From: an uncultured Alphaproteobacteria bacterium
GTDB lineage: Bacteria > Pseudomonadota > Alphaproteobacteria > Rhodobacterales > Rhodobacteraceae
DNA length: 60,144 nucleotides
Assembly: GCA_902530595.1 (NCBI GenBank)
Contig: CACAAX010000009.1
Span: 1-60,144, forward strand
Direction of reading: 5' to 3'
The notes under the pieces are model-generated. The model did no database searches, was not told the DNA's origin, and worked only from the letters and a program-made list of their open reading frames with translations. The translations under genes were made by a program, and so were the position numbers. Below are positions 8,486 to 18,269 of this stretch, in pieces. Position 1 is the first letter of the stretch; each line of letters begins with the position of its first letter.

Positions 8486-9115
8486 TTATTCTTTCTCCTG
8501 CGCCAAGGCGTTAACTGCAGCTACCGCTACAGCACTTCCCCCCAACCGGCCTTTAACAACTAGACTGTTCAGCGTTTTTACTTCGATTAATGCTTGCTTA
8601 GATTCTGCCGCTCCAACAAACCCGACAGGGCAACCAATTATCCCCACAGGTTTCAAGTTTTTTCTCTTACCAAGAAACTCTAACAAATAAAATAATGCAG
8701 TGGGAGCGTTACCAAAAACAATTAGAGAATCTTGTATGTAGTCTTCCCATAGATGAATGGCTGCAGCCGTTCTGGTATTCGATATTCGTTTTGCAATGTC
8801 TGGTACGGACTTATCATTCAAAGTACAGATGATTTCATTGTCCGCTGGTAGTCTCGCTTTTGTTATTCCCTCACTTACCATCCTCGTATCGCAAATAATC
8901 CGAGCTCCTCTCTCTAAAGCATCTCTTACTTTGCCAACAAAATCTGGAGTAAATTGAATATATTTTTCCAGCCCAATAAAACCAAGGGCATGTATCATCC
9001 TCACTGCAATTTTCTCTTCAAGGTCTGAAAAAGAAGAAAGGTCCGCTTCTTTTCGAATAATAGAAAAAGATTGCTCATAAATTTTGTCTGGGCTTCTTTC
9101 ATATTCAAATGTCAT
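8486..9115 (-). CDS. cobH: Precorrin-8X methylmutase CobH
   Basis: A 209-residue enzyme that moves a methyl group from C11 to C12 to form hydrogenobyrinic acid. The catalytic histidine is in RMIHALGF (residues 40-47). ARIICDTRMV, IFGNAPTALFYLLE and GCPVGFVGAAESK are conserved CobH/CbiC motifs. The ATG overlaps the cobG stop (ATGA), consistent with coupled translation in the riboswitch-controlled operon. Confidence 0.95.
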   Translation of the reverse strand: MTFEYERSPDKIYEQSFSIIRKEADLSSFSDLEEKIAVRMIHALGFIGLEKYIQFTPDFVGKVRDALERGARIICDTRMVSEGITKARLPADNEIICTLNDKSVPDIAKRISNTRTAAAIHLWEDYIQDSLIVFGNAPTALFYLLEFLGKRKNLKPVGIIGCPVGFVGAAESKQALIEVKTLNSLVVKGRLGGSAVAVAAVNALAQEKE

Positions 9116-10242
9116 TTATTCAATTCCATAGAAATTTTTGATGCTAAATGCTGAAATTTATCATCTTTTACGCTTACAGACTTTTCCCCTTCTGAACTGT
9201 TAATAAGTATAGATGTCTGTTTTGAGAGACCACAATTTTTTAAACAACCACTTATGTGAATCTTTGCTTTATTTGTTTTATTTTTTAATCTTTCTTTTAG
9301 AAACGTAGTGACCACTTTTGCCACCTGACTGGTTTCCAAAATGCCTTGACTACAATAGGGTTTACCAGAGCAATAGCTCACGCTCAGATCATGACCTGTA
9401 TTTTTTGAGAGAAAACTTAAAGGTGGTTTTGTTTTGGCTGAATAAATAAAAAAAGATTTCCATGGGGTCACTGCTACTCCTTTAACATGCGAAGCTAATT
9501 CCCTCAGTTGGTAACTTGAAAATTTTCCTCCAGGTACCGTAATCATATATCCTCCAAAACAGGGACCGAGTCTTGGAGAAAAATTTTGTTTTCTTGGTTT
9601 AATGTCTGGAAAATAAATATGGTCTATCTCTCCAATTGAATTAATTAAATCTCTGCTTTTCAGTTGGTTCGAGACAGCCATTACATTACTCAAAATCATT
9701 TCTATTTTTTCAATTAATGTTTCTGGTTCTACAACTATACCGCGGTCAGAACCGTCAATTCTTAAAATTAGATTTTTTTCTTTGTTTGTCTCTATCCTGA
9801 GGTCTGCATTGGTTTCTTGCAGGCTGGCCACTTCTCCTAAGTCAACAGCAATACCGAATTTCTTATGGGGTTTGGGGATATTATTAAGATTATCTTCTAA
9901 AATACTTGCTATCTTTTGTGTTAGTTTTTTATTTTTCGTAGAAAAGGGACTATAAATGATATTTGAAATATTCTCCTTTTTTTCAGCAGCATTAATAATA
10001 CCGGCCTGATTAAGGAAATTTGATAGCTGTTCAAGATGTTTTTTTTGAAGACCTCTTACTGTGATGTTAGCTCGCGATGTCAATTCGATAAAGTTACTTC
10101 CAAAACTAGAAATTGCATCAGCAAGAATAGAGAGTTGTTTAGATGAGAGATATCCGTATTTTGGCCTGAAACGGATTAAGTAACCATCGTTAGATTTAAT
10201 TGGTGAGTCAATAGTTGGGCATATTCCTAAGACCCTAGCCAT
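9112..10242 (-). CDS. cobG: Precorrin-3B synthase CobG
   Basis: A nitrite/sulfite-reductase-like Fe-S mono-oxygenase that hydroxylates precorrin-3A at C20 and forms the gamma-lactone. It requires oxygen and so marks the aerobic pathway. Cluster cysteines are visible as CSGKPYC (C-x5-C) and CLKNC (C-x3-C) near the C terminus. GPCFGGYMITVPGGKFS is a typical core segment. The start could be the ATG at 10242 (MARVLGICPT, 376 residues, chosen because an 8-base overlap matches other junctions here) or the ATG at 10263 (383 residues). It overlaps the end of cobN. Confidence 0.9.
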   Translation of the reverse strand: MARVLGICPTIDSPIKSNDGYLIRFRPKYGYLSSKQLSILADAISSFGSNFIELTSRANITVRGLQKKHLEQLSNFLNQAGIINAAEKKENISNIIYSPFSTKNKKLTQKIASILEDNLNNIPKPHKKFGIAVDLGEVASLQETNADLRIETNKEKNLILRIDGSDRGIVVEPETLIEKIEMILSNVMAVSNQLKSRDLINSIGEIDHIYFPDIKPRKQNFSPRLGPCFGGYMITVPGGKFSSYQLRELASHVKGVAVTPWKSFFIYSAKTKPPLSFLSKNTGHDLSVSYCSGKPYCSQGILETSQVAKVVTTFLKERLKNKTNKAKIHISGCLKNCGLSKQTSILINSSEGEKSVSVKDDKFQHLASKISMELNK

Positions 10243-13200
10243 TTTCAACCAGTCTTTCCTCATATCGAATAGAGTTATGAAAACTTTTCCATAGACCTAA
10301 GTCTCTAAGCTCACTAAAAGTATTTTCTAAACCTTTAAGAGCATCTATATTTTCCTCTGCCATAAAGTCAGCAACTTTTGTATTGGCTAAAGTTGAGTTA
10401 TATACCAATTCTATTAAGTGATTAGGTAAATATACTCCAGATTTGCCAAAATTAGACAAGTTGAATACTAGTTCTGTTATTTCAGCCGCGCCTCTGTAAC
10501 CATGCTGCAACATTCCTGAAACCCACTTATCGTCAGAAAGCTTTCCCCTGATAATTCTTGCTAATTCTTGATTTGTTGTACGAACTTTTGGAATTCCATC
10601 GGATGAAATATCTAAATGGTATAGTTTAGGATTGGTTTTCTGCATACTGGCAACAGCTGCGTTAAAACCCCCTATGTGGTCAGCATAATCCTTTGCTGAC
10701 AACAAATCACTTTCACATAAATCATGAGAGTGAATTAGTGCTTCAGTATCGGCTAACCTTTTCTTGAGACTTTCTGTATTTTGGTTAAATTTTCCATTCT
10801 TTTGATAAGCCCAAGCCGAGCTTTTAATCCATGCCTCGCCAAACTTAGCCGTGTGATTGGCTAGGGGTCCTTCAATTTTTTCTTTGATATTTATCCCAAA
10901 AGATCCAGGCTTAGGCGCAAAAATTCTGTCAATCTTGTTTTTATAAGGGTTATCTTTCAATGTCTCATCTCTTTCATGAAGTTTATCGATTGCATCAAAA
11001 AATAATCTATTAAGATCTGGAAAGATGTCTCTGAACAAACCTGACTGTCTGATAGTAATATCAATTCTCGGGCGACCTAGCTCTGCTAGTGATAGAATGC
11101 TAAAACCAAGGATCCGAGCGTTATTTTTGTCCCAAATTGGTGTAAGGCCAGCAAAAGCAAGTGCCATTGAGTACTCTTGTCCCCCCGTTCGCATGGATGC
11201 TGATCCCCAAAGATCAATGGTTAAATTTTTCGGATAATCTCCATTGTCTTGCAAATATTGTCTTACAAATTCATCTGCCATTGCTTGACCATTTTGGAAA
11301 GCTATTTTTGTGGGTATCGATCTAGGGTCTACAGCATATATATTCCTGCCTGTAGGTTTAATATCAGTACGGTTCCTATATGGCGATCCCGATGGTCCAC
11401 TGTTAATTCTTTTTCCCTCTAGGCATCGGAGTAAGCCATTCAGTTCGGATACTCCACAATCTCCTTTTCCAAATATATGAAGACCACTTGAAAACTGGGA
11501 TTCCTTTAAATCACAAACAAAAGAGTCTATTCTTGTTAACCATTCACTATCTGATGTTATGGGATCAACTGATAGCTCTTTATCTAATTTTATTTTCTTA
11601 GCCTCATGAATTATTTTCTTTTCAATATGCTCTTTCCTTACTTGATCGAGATCACCGCTCGTAGAATATTCATCTAATAGAAATTCAAGATCTCTCAATT
11701 CATTTGGAAGATCCATAGTCTGAATTTTTGGAGGCATGTGCCCCACAGTAAGAGCCCCCAATCTTCTTTTTGCCTGCGATGCTTCTCCCGGATCATTAAC
11801 AATAAACGGATAAATAAAAGGTATGTCGTTTACTAGTAACTCGGGCCAGCACTGATTGGAAAGACCTACTGTTTTCCCTGGTAGCCATTCGAGACTTCCA
11901 TGCGTTCCCATATGAAGAAATGCATCAATATTTTGCATCTGCAACCAGAGATACATTGCCACATAGCTGTGACAAGGTATTTTTTCAAGATCGTGATAAT
12001 CGGCTTTTTTATCCTCTAGTAAACCTCTTGAGGGCTGCACCAGCACAAAAAAATTATTGTCTTTATAACCCTGAAGAACAAACTTGTCCTTTTCAAAAAA
12101 AGCATCTTCTTCGAAACCACCCCATGTTTTAAATAATTTAGTTCTAGGTTTTAGTGGAATAAGATTTAGCACTCTTTCGTATAACTTGATGGGAATCTCT
12201 ATCCTAGAGCTTTTTAACTTCTCAAAAAACTTATCAGGGTTAGAGAATTTAAATCCATTATCTCCAAGAAATCCTAAAATATGCTTTGTTGATTTAATTG
12301 TGTCTAGGCCAAGCGCATGAGCTAATTGAAAGTCACGACCCGGGTATGAAGATAATACGATGGCTATTCTTTTTCCTTCATTTTTCTTAGATCTAAGAGC
12401 ATGCCACTTTTCAACTTTATTTATTATCTTTTTAGAAAGAGTTTTCTCGACTTTATGCTTTGAGATTGGAAACTGTAATGCGGGGTCTATAGCTTGTTCA
12501 GATTTAAAACTTACAATCCCTCCATTTATGCGCCCATCTACCTCTGGTATAGCAACGTGCATAGCCAAATCAGAGGAATTTAAGCCAATTGGATTCCGTC
12601 TCCAAGATTCTTTCTTAGAGGTAGATAAAATTATTTGAAAAACAGGCACACCCACATGATCTAATGGAGATTTGCCAGTTTCGCGATTTTTTGCTGAAAA
12701 GGCTGTAGAATTAAGTATCGCAATAGGGGATATTTTCAATAACATCGACTCTATCCACTTGGCGGTCGATTTGATTTTAAGTGAATTTACAAAAATACTT
12801 ATGCATTTTATGCCTCTCTTTTTAAAATCTCTAAATAATTGGTCTATGGGTTCGAGGTCATCAGCCATCAGGTATGATCTATAAAATATAATACAGACAG
12901 TAGGTTTTGCATCAGTGCTCACGGTAAAATTTTCTAAAATACCTTTTTTATAGCAATAAAAACCATGAGATTTTACTTTGCTGAATTCTGTAATGGCTGG
13001 GAAGTGAAGTGATGCAGCAAGTGCCATTTGAGCTAATACCGCTTGTGCAGATAGTTCTCCGCCGTCATCACAGAGATTTTTTAAGTTTTCTAATGTTGAC
13101 TTTGGCAAATTTGAATACGAGTCTAAAACCTTATCTTCCCTCCCATCGGCTGGTATTACAGCCAACGGTATCTTTTTCTTAACTGATACGCTCTTTAAAT

Positions 13201-13510
13201 AATTTAATCCGTATGGCCAATATTGCTCACCTCCAATAAGTCTTACAAGAATACCTTTAGATTTGGAGACTGTTTTTTCAATGTAGGTATCAATAGATAA
13301 ATTATGGGTTAGTTGTTTTATGTTTGCCAGTCTCAATGTAGGAACAGACTCTCTACCAAAGTCCCCTAACGTTTTTTTCCATGCATTCGCAAACGCATTT
13401 AAATCACTATCTGAAAAAGACAAAATAACTAGATCAGCAGGCTCCTGGTTCAAATCAACTGGAACACTGGAATTATCTAAATAGTGATCTTCATTAAAAA
13501 TGATATGCAT
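10235..13510 (-). CDS. cobN: Cobaltochelatase subunit CobN
   Basis: The large (1091-residue) subunit of the ATP-dependent aerobic cobaltochelatase, which inserts cobalt into hydrogenobyrinic acid a,c-diamide. The signature GTHGSLEWLPGK and the WPELLVNDIP...YPFIVNDPGE block lie near residue 540, and DLWGSASMRTGGQEYSMALA and GRPRIDI further on. It is somewhat shorter than the classical roughly 1275-residue Pseudomonas denitrificans protein. The partner AAA+ and MoxR-type subunits (CobS, CobT) are not in this window and must be encoded elsewhere for activity. Confidence 0.95.
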   Translation of the reverse strand: MHIIFNEDHYLDNSSVPVDLNQEPADLVILSFSDSDLNAFANAWKKTLGDFGRESVPTLRLANIKQLTHNLSIDTYIEKTVSKSKGILVRLIGGEQYWPYGLNYLKSVSVKKKIPLAVIPADGREDKVLDSYSNLPKSTLENLKNLCDDGGELSAQAVLAQMALAASLHFPAITEFSKVKSHGFYCYKKGILENFTVSTDAKPTVCIIFYRSYLMADDLEPIDQLFRDFKKRGIKCISIFVNSLKIKSTAKWIESMLLKISPIAILNSTAFSAKNRETGKSPLDHVGVPVFQIILSTSKKESWRRNPIGLNSSDLAMHVAIPEVDGRINGGIVSFKSEQAIDPALQFPISKHKVEKTLSKKIINKVEKWHALRSKKNEGKRIAIVLSSYPGRDFQLAHALGLDTIKSTKHILGFLGDNGFKFSNPDKFFEKLKSSRIEIPIKLYERVLNLIPLKPRTKLFKTWGGFEEDAFFEKDKFVLQGYKDNNFFVLVQPSRGLLEDKKADYHDLEKIPCHSYVAMYLWLQMQNIDAFLHMGTHGSLEWLPGKTVGLSNQCWPELLVNDIPFIYPFIVNDPGEASQAKRRLGALTVGHMPPKIQTMDLPNELRDLEFLLDEYSTSGDLDQVRKEHIEKKIIHEAKKIKLDKELSVDPITSDSEWLTRIDSFVCDLKESQFSSGLHIFGKGDCGVSELNGLLRCLEGKRINSGPSGSPYRNRTDIKPTGRNIYAVDPRSIPTKIAFQNGQAMADEFVRQYLQDNGDYPKNLTIDLWGSASMRTGGQEYSMALAFAGLTPIWDKNNARILGFSILSLAELGRPRIDITIRQSGLFRDIFPDLNRLFFDAIDKLHERDETLKDNPYKNKIDRIFAPKPGSFGINIKEKIEGPLANHTAKFGEAWIKSSAWAYQKNGKFNQNTESLKKRLADTEALIHSHDLCESDLLSAKDYADHIGGFNAAVASMQKTNPKLYHLDISSDGIPKVRTTNQELARIIRGKLSDDKWVSGMLQHGYRGAAEITELVFNLSNFGKSGVYLPNHLIELVYNSTLANTKVADFMAEENIDALKGLENTFSELRDLGLWKSFHNSIRYEERLVENG

Positions 13511-13511
13511 A

Positions 13512-14549
13512 TTAATTCAGACTTGAGTGGAGATAGGCTGAGATTACGTCTTGATCGATCCTCCCTTTTTCACCTATAAAAACTAAGTTCCCAGTATTTT
13601 CTACAGGAATTTTAGTGTCTGTAAAATTTACTGATAATCTTTTACCAACACCTTGAACAAGTAAATTTAGTGGCTTACTTTCAACTCGCAAAAAACCTTT
13701 AATTCTCAATATGTCATTTTTCCGTATGAGTGTTTCTAAAACTATTTTAAATTTCTCTATATCTAGGATTTTTGGCACAGAGATGCTAAAAGTGTCAAAA
13801 TCATCGTGCTCATGATCATCAAAGCCATCATGATGAGATCGTCTATTATCTAAATCAGTCTCCGCTGCTGCATTTACGCCTAAAATCACATCAGCCCCAA
13901 TGTCACCATTTTGAACTTCTAAAATTGGAACATTCCGTTCCATTTCCTTAATTATGATATTTCTGGCGTCTGAAATGTTTTCCACAAGGTCTGGCTTTGT
14001 TAGTAGCACAACATCTGAGCAGTTTATTTGGTCCTCAAATACTTCGGAGAGAGGTGTTTCATGTTCAACGTAAGTTTTATTTTGTTTTTCTTCAAGTTCA
14101 TTAGACATTTGAGGTGCAAATATACCATTAACAACCGCCTCTGCATCTACAACTGCTAAAACACTGTCAACCGTGAGGCGGCTTCGAATTTCCGGCCACT
14201 CAAAAGCTTTTAATAAAGGTTTGGGAAGGGCGAGACCGGATGTTTCTATCAATATATGTTCCGGAATATATTGGCCCTCTAAAAGGGATTTCATAGTGGG
14301 AATAAAGTCGTCGGCCACTGTACAACATATACACCCGTTTGCTAATTCGAGAATATTTTCTTCTGGGCAGGTTTCATCTGAACATTGTTTTACTATTTCT
14401 CCATCTACACCCAAATCACCAAACTCATTTATAATAACGGCCAGTTTTTTCGATTTGTTCTTAAGAATTAAATTTCGAATTAATGTAGTTTTTCCGGCTC
14501 CCAAAAAACCAGTTAAAATGGTGACAGGAATTTTTTCTAGACTACTCAT
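13512..14549 (-). CDS. cobW: CobW GTPase, metallochaperone (COG0523 family)
   Basis: A 345-residue G3E-family GTPase. The P-loop is GFLGAGKTTL near the N terminus and the metal-binding motif GCICCT is near residue 75. A histidine/aspartate-rich stretch (RSHHDGFDDHEHDD) lies before the C-terminal domain. CobW-type proteins are thought to deliver cobalt to CobN; its place directly upstream of cobN fits. I choose the ATG at 14549, which overlaps the upstream gene by 8 bases; a TTG two codons earlier is possible. Confidence 0.93.
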   Translation of the reverse strand: MSSLEKIPVTILTGFLGAGKTTLIRNLILKNKSKKLAVIINEFGDLGVDGEIVKQCSDETCPEENILELANGCICCTVADDFIPTMKSLLEGQYIPEHILIETSGLALPKPLLKAFEWPEIRSRLTVDSVLAVVDAEAVVNGIFAPQMSNELEEKQNKTYVEHETPLSEVFEDQINCSDVVLLTKPDLVENISDARNIIIKEMERNVPILEVQNGDIGADVILGVNAAAETDLDNRRSHHDGFDDHEHDDFDTFSISVPKILDIEKFKIVLETLIRKNDILRIKGFLRVESKPLNLLVQGVGKRLSVNFTDTKIPVENTGNLVFIGEKGRIDQDVISAYLHSSLN

Positions 14550-14913
14550 CTTCAACTACCATGTAGTTTTCTGGTGGAACCCTAGCTAGTGATTGTTTTT
14601 TAAACGCTGCAGGGCGTTCTGAGAACCGGATTTTACCATCTCTTGTTTTTTTATATAATGTAAATCCAGATAAAATATCAGCTTCGTCTTGATTAGGGGT
14701 TAAGTTGCCAATTACATAAGTCCATTTATTTTTATTTGTAAGACTCAGAGTGCAACCATTAGAGCATCCTGCCAAACATTTAACAGGTTTTATATTCATC
14801 CTACTATTCAACCGTTTTAGGTTGTCATAGAGTATCTTTCCAGGACGTGGTTCAACAGCTTCACCATTTTTTTTGCATGTAATGCAAACATATAAAATAT
14901 CATCGGATTCCAA
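14542..14913 (-). CDS. DUF1636 ferredoxin-like metal-binding protein
   Basis: A 123-residue protein of the DUF1636 family, a thioredoxin-like [2Fe-2S] ferredoxin fold commonly linked to cobW/cobN. Cysteines lie in CITC near the N terminus and in CLAGCSNGC around residue 45-53, the expected cluster ligands. It is the first gene after the cobalamin riboswitch. The start is TTG, preceded by a strong AAGGAGG 5 bases upstream (14919-14925 on the plus strand). Its function is unproven; electron delivery or cobalt handling for the chelatase is an inference from context. Confidence 0.88.
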   Translation of the reverse strand: MESDDILYVCITCKKNGEAVEPRPGKILYDNLKRLNSRMNIKPVKCLAGCSNGCTLSLTNKNKWTYVIGNLTPNQDEADILSGFTLYKKTRDGKIRFSERPAAFKKQSLARVPPENYMVVEDE

Positions 14914-14929
14914 TTATTCCTCCTTACTG

Positions 14930-15160
14930 GAAAACGGGATCAAAAAAACAATATCTAACTGTTTTCAGACACGAATATCCCGTTCGCTCTTCTTTTTTTT
15001 ACTGGCAGGTCTCCCGGCTATTAAAAGTAAAGCACAGCTTTATGAATACCAACTTCCCAAGATTATTTCTCAGTGTTAATATTCTCTTTTATTTACGGTC
15101 GCGGGTACGGCTACGATTTGCTTTTTAGTCTTTTTCGCATTCCCATTTAACCAAAAAAAA
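14930..15160 (-). promoter_or_regulatory. Cobalamin (AdoCbl) riboswitch with expression platform
   Basis: This fills most of the 306-base gap between DUF1636 and cobO. On the minus strand, in order, are GGGAAT near 15139-15144, the CCCGCGACCGTAA core near 15093-15107, CACTG then TTGGGAAG near 15053-15075, and the B12 box AGCCGGGAGACCTGCC at 15019-15004. These match the class and order of cobalamin riboswitch elements. Downstream, AACGGGAT (14984-14977) and ATCCCGTT (14940-14933) form an 8-bp stem ending just before the Shine-Dalgarno of DUF1636. It should repress the cobW-cobN-cobG-cobH-cobI-cobJ operon when adenosylcobalamin is abundant. Confidence 0.92.
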
Positions 15161-15219
15161 GGACCAGTTAATTACTAGTTGAGCAGTAAAAATATGCACT
15201 TGTCAAGAGGATAAAAAAA

Positions 15220-15825
15220 ATGTCTGAAAACGAAAAACATAATGAAAAAATGAAGAGGCTGAAGATTTCGAAGCAAAAAATTTTCGCAAAAAAAACGGTA
15301 AAAAAAGGCCTAATAATTGTTCATACTGGAACAGGCAAAGGAAAGAGTACTGCTGCCTTTGGCATGGTTTTTAGAGGTATTGCACATGGTATGCCATGTG
15401 CAGTTGTTCAATTTATAAAGGGCGCGATGGCGACCGGCGAGCGTGACCTGATCCAAAAGTACTTTCACGAATTTTGTGAATTCCATACTCTTGGAGATGG
15501 ATTTACTTGGGATACCCAAGATAAAGAAAAAGATATTGAATCTGCAAAAAAGGCATGGGGTAAAGCTAAGGAACTTATCCTGGATAAGGAAAAAAAGATA
15601 ATTTTACTTGATGAAATCAATATAGCGCTCAGATATGGTTACATCGAAATCGATGATGTTGTAACTTTTTTACAAGAAAAAAAACCTGAGATGTCTCACG
15701 TAATACTCACGGGAAGGAATGCTGATGAGAAGTTAATCAATATTGCAGACCTGGTGACAGATATGACCTTGGTTAAGCACCACTTTCGAAATGGTGTAAT
15801 GAGTCAAGAAGGTATAGAATTTTAA
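15220..15825 (+). CDS. cobO: Cob(I)yrinic acid a,c-diamide adenosyltransferase CobO
   Basis: A 201-residue ATP:corrinoid adenosyltransferase (CobA/CobO/BtuR family) that transfers the 5'-deoxyadenosyl group to cob(I)alamin-type corrinoids. The P-loop is HTGTGKGKSTAAFGM near residue 35. VQFIKGAMATGE, LDEINIALRYGY (Walker B-like) and LTGRNAD are family motifs. A GAGGA precedes the ATG. It is divergent from the riboswitch operon and followed by cobQ after 2 bases. The riboswitch lies on the opposite strand and should not be in this transcript. Confidence 0.95.
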   Translation: MSENEKHNEKMKRLKISKQKIFAKKTVKKGLIIVHTGTGKGKSTAAFGMVFRGIAHGMPCAVVQFIKGAMATGERDLIQKYFHEFCEFHTLGDGFTWDTQDKEKDIESAKKAWGKAKELILDKEKKIILLDEINIALRYGYIEIDDVVTFLQEKKPEMSHVILTGRNADEKLINIADLVTDMTLVKHHFRNGVMSQEGIEF

Positions 15826-15827
15826 CT

Positions 15828-17288
15828 ATGGGAAAAGCGCTAATGATTCAGGGGTGTGGTTCCAATGTTGGAAAATCACTTTTAGTCGCTGGGCTTATAA
15901 GAGCGGCTAAGAAACGAGGCCTGCGGGTTGCTCCTTTTAAACCTCAGAATATGTCAAACAATGCTGCTATAACGGTGGACGGAGGAGAAGCTGGCAGAGC
16001 ACAATCATTTCAAGCTTATGCAGCGGGTATTGATTTTCACTCAGACATGAATCCAGTTCTATTAAAACCAGAAAGCATGATCGGGTCTCAGGTTATTTTG
16101 AATGGGAAAAAATATAAATCTCTGAAAGCACGGGAGTATTATTCTCATAAAGATAAATTTATAGGGATAGCAATAAATAGTTTTACGAATTTGGTTAATG
16201 ACTATGATCTGGTCATTGCAGAAGGCGCAGGTAGTTTAGCAGAAGTTAATCTCAGAAAGGCTGATATTGCAAACATGGGGTTTGCTTCAGTTTTGAGTGT
16301 TCCTGTAATAGTAGCAGCAGATATTGAAAGAGGCGGGGTTATTGCTCAGCTTATAGGTACAAAAGAAGTCCTTGACCAAAACGACATAAACTTAATTGAA
16401 GGGTTCATTATAAATAAGTTTCGCGGAGACAAAAGTTTGTTTGATGATGGGGTTGCCTTCATCGAAAAGAAAACAGATTGGAAGAGTTTTGGGGTTATGC
16501 CCTTCTTTGACAAGGCAAAATTATTTCCAGCAGAGGATAGTCAAGATCTGAAGAATAGTTTCGGCACCGGTAAGTGCGTAATTTCGGTCTTGAAGTTATC
16601 TCGTATCGCAAACTTTGATGATTTTGATCCTCTCAAAATTGACAATCGATTAAAATTACAATTTGTCGAACCTGGCAATCCTATACCAGCAGATACGAAG
16701 TTGATTATAATACCAGGAACAAAGTCAACAATAGCTGACCTAAAATTTCTTAAATACCAAGGCTGGGATATCGATATTAAGGCGCATTACAGAAGAGGAG
16801 GTTCTATATTGGGAATTTGTGGCGGTTACCAAATTTTAGGTAACGAAATAATAGATGATCAAGGATATGACGGTACACCATCGAAAGCAAAAGGCCTTGG
16901 CCTCCTAAACGTTAAAACAAAAATGGGGAAAGAAAAGAATCTTGGAAAAAAAGAATTTATCAGCACTATAAATGGGAAAAAAATTTCTGGTTATGAAATA
17001 CATCTGGGTATTACTTCTGGAAGTGATTGTAATAATCCCTTCGCCATTTTAGGCAACAGAAAAGATGGTGCAATATCGTCTAATAGGCTCGTTATGGGCA
17101 CCTATCTTCATGGCTTATTTTTTTCTGACGAATTTAGAAATAACTTTGTAGCTAAATTAAGTTCAGAAGAGAAAAAAGAAGACATCTCTTTCCATGACAG
17201 TATTGAATTTATTTTAGAGGAATTTGTGAGAGTAATAGAGGATAATCTTGATGTTGATTCAATATTATCTGTTGCCAGGAATATCTAA
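15828..17288 (+). CDS. cobQ: Cobyric acid synthase CobQ
   Basis: A 486-residue glutamine-dependent amidotransferase that amidates side chains b, d, e and g of adenosylcobyrinic acid a,c-diamide. The P-loop-like MIQGCGSNVGKSLLVAGL opens the dethiobiotin-synthetase domain. FKPQNMSNN and EGAGSLAEVNLR are conserved. The glutaminase domain has ILGICGGYQILG (nucleophile Cys) and GTYLHGLF (His). Its stop codon directly abuts the stop of the convergent cobC (TAATTA at 17286-17291). Confidence 0.95.
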   Translation: MGKALMIQGCGSNVGKSLLVAGLIRAAKKRGLRVAPFKPQNMSNNAAITVDGGEAGRAQSFQAYAAGIDFHSDMNPVLLKPESMIGSQVILNGKKYKSLKAREYYSHKDKFIGIAINSFTNLVNDYDLVIAEGAGSLAEVNLRKADIANMGFASVLSVPVIVAADIERGGVIAQLIGTKEVLDQNDINLIEGFIINKFRGDKSLFDDGVAFIEKKTDWKSFGVMPFFDKAKLFPAEDSQDLKNSFGTGKCVISVLKLSRIANFDDFDPLKIDNRLKLQFVEPGNPIPADTKLIIIPGTKSTIADLKFLKYQGWDIDIKAHYRRGGSILGICGGYQILGNEIIDDQGYDGTPSKAKGLGLLNVKTKMGKEKNLGKKEFISTINGKKISGYEIHLGITSGSDCNNPFAILGNRKDGAISSNRLVMGTYLHGLFFSDEFRNNFVAKLSSEEKKEDISFHDSIEFILEEFVRVIEDNLDVDSILSVARNI

Positions 17289-18269
17289 TTATTGATTGAG
17301 CGCCTGTCTAACTCTTGCCCACTCATACTTTGAAGTTGGAATGCCAAGTCTTACCCAGCTTTTAGAATAATCAAAAGTTCTAATCCAAATATAATGGGTT
17401 GCAAATTGCTCTTCAACTTCAACACAATTCGAAGTGGCATACGTATGAAATAAATTAGTTTTTCCAACTAATTTCCAATTTTTTGTATTACAAGCTTCAT
17501 GCAAAACATTACTCCCTTCAAGCAATATTTTTTCCATTGCAGATATCCAAGTTTTGTCATTCAGGGCAATTATGCCAATTTCGGCAGCTACGCTAGAAAC
17601 TGGCCAAGGTCCTAACATTCCTCTTACCGATTTAATAAAATCAGAGGGGCCTGATACAAATCCAAGTCTTACGCCTGCTAAGCCAAAGAATTTTCCCAGT
17701 GAGTTAATTTGTATTACATTATCGAACTTTTGAATTCTTCTCGAAGAGAACATTTTAAAGCTTTCATCAATAATCAAAATTCTTACTTTTTTTGACAAAT
17801 CGTCAAGTATCTCTTCGGCAATCACTTTACCTGTAGGATTATTAGGATTAACTATAATAGCAATATCACTAGAGGATAGTTTTGAAACCTCAGATACTGT
17901 CTCGGCTTTAATTCCGGAACTTTTGAAAGCCTTTTCATATTCATTATATGTTGGTCCAAGTATAGCTACTGAATTATAATTTTTTAAGCATATAGGTAAG
18001 AGGCTGATAATTTGTTGAGCCCCCTGAACAGCTGCGGTATCAGTGCCTTCTGCGACCTTATATGCTCTCGATGCAGCTTTCTCTAAACCCATCAAAAGTT
18101 TACTACTTGGTAAGTCTCTTAACTCGACCTTTACACTTTCCTGCCATGGATACGAGGTTCTATTTATACCAGTAGAGAGGTCTATCCAATCTGCTCTTTG
18201 CCCTCCATATTTTTTTATGGCAAGGTCAATATCACCTCCGTGTTGTATATTAAGATCCTTATTACCCAT
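17289..18269 (-). CDS. cobC: Threonine-phosphate decarboxylase CobC (CobD-type, PLP)
   Basis: A 326-residue fold-type I PLP enzyme similar to histidinol-phosphate aminotransferase. It makes (R)-1-amino-2-propanol phosphate, the linker attached by CbiB. The N terminus HGGDIDLA...WIDLSTGINR is typical of this decarboxylase. NPNNPTG and the PLP lysine in SLGKFFGLAGVRLGF are visible. It is named cobC in aerobic-pathway organisms and cobD in Salmonella. The start overlaps the cbiB stop by 8 bases. Confidence 0.92.
   Translation of the reverse strand: MGNKDLNIQHGGDIDLAIKKYGGQRADWIDLSTGINRTSYPWQESVKVELRDLPSSKLLMGLEKAASRAYKVAEGTDTAAVQGAQQIISLLPICLKNYNSVAILGPTYNEYEKAFKSSGIKAETVSEVSKLSSSDIAIIVNPNNPTGKVIAEEILDDLSKKVRILIIDESFKMFSSRRIQKFDNVIQINSLGKFFGLAGVRLGFVSGPSDFIKSVRGMLGPWPVSSVAAEIGIIALNDKTWISAMEKILLEGSNVLHEACNTKNWKLVGKTNLFHTYATSNCVEVEEQFATHYIWIRTFDYSKSWVRLGIPTSKYEWARVRQALNQ

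Noticed and set aside
15170-15219. TTGACA on the minus strand at 15206-15201 as the promoter of the riboswitch operon
   Set aside because: No reasonable -10 hexamer lies 16-18 bases downstream, so the promoter could not be assigned.
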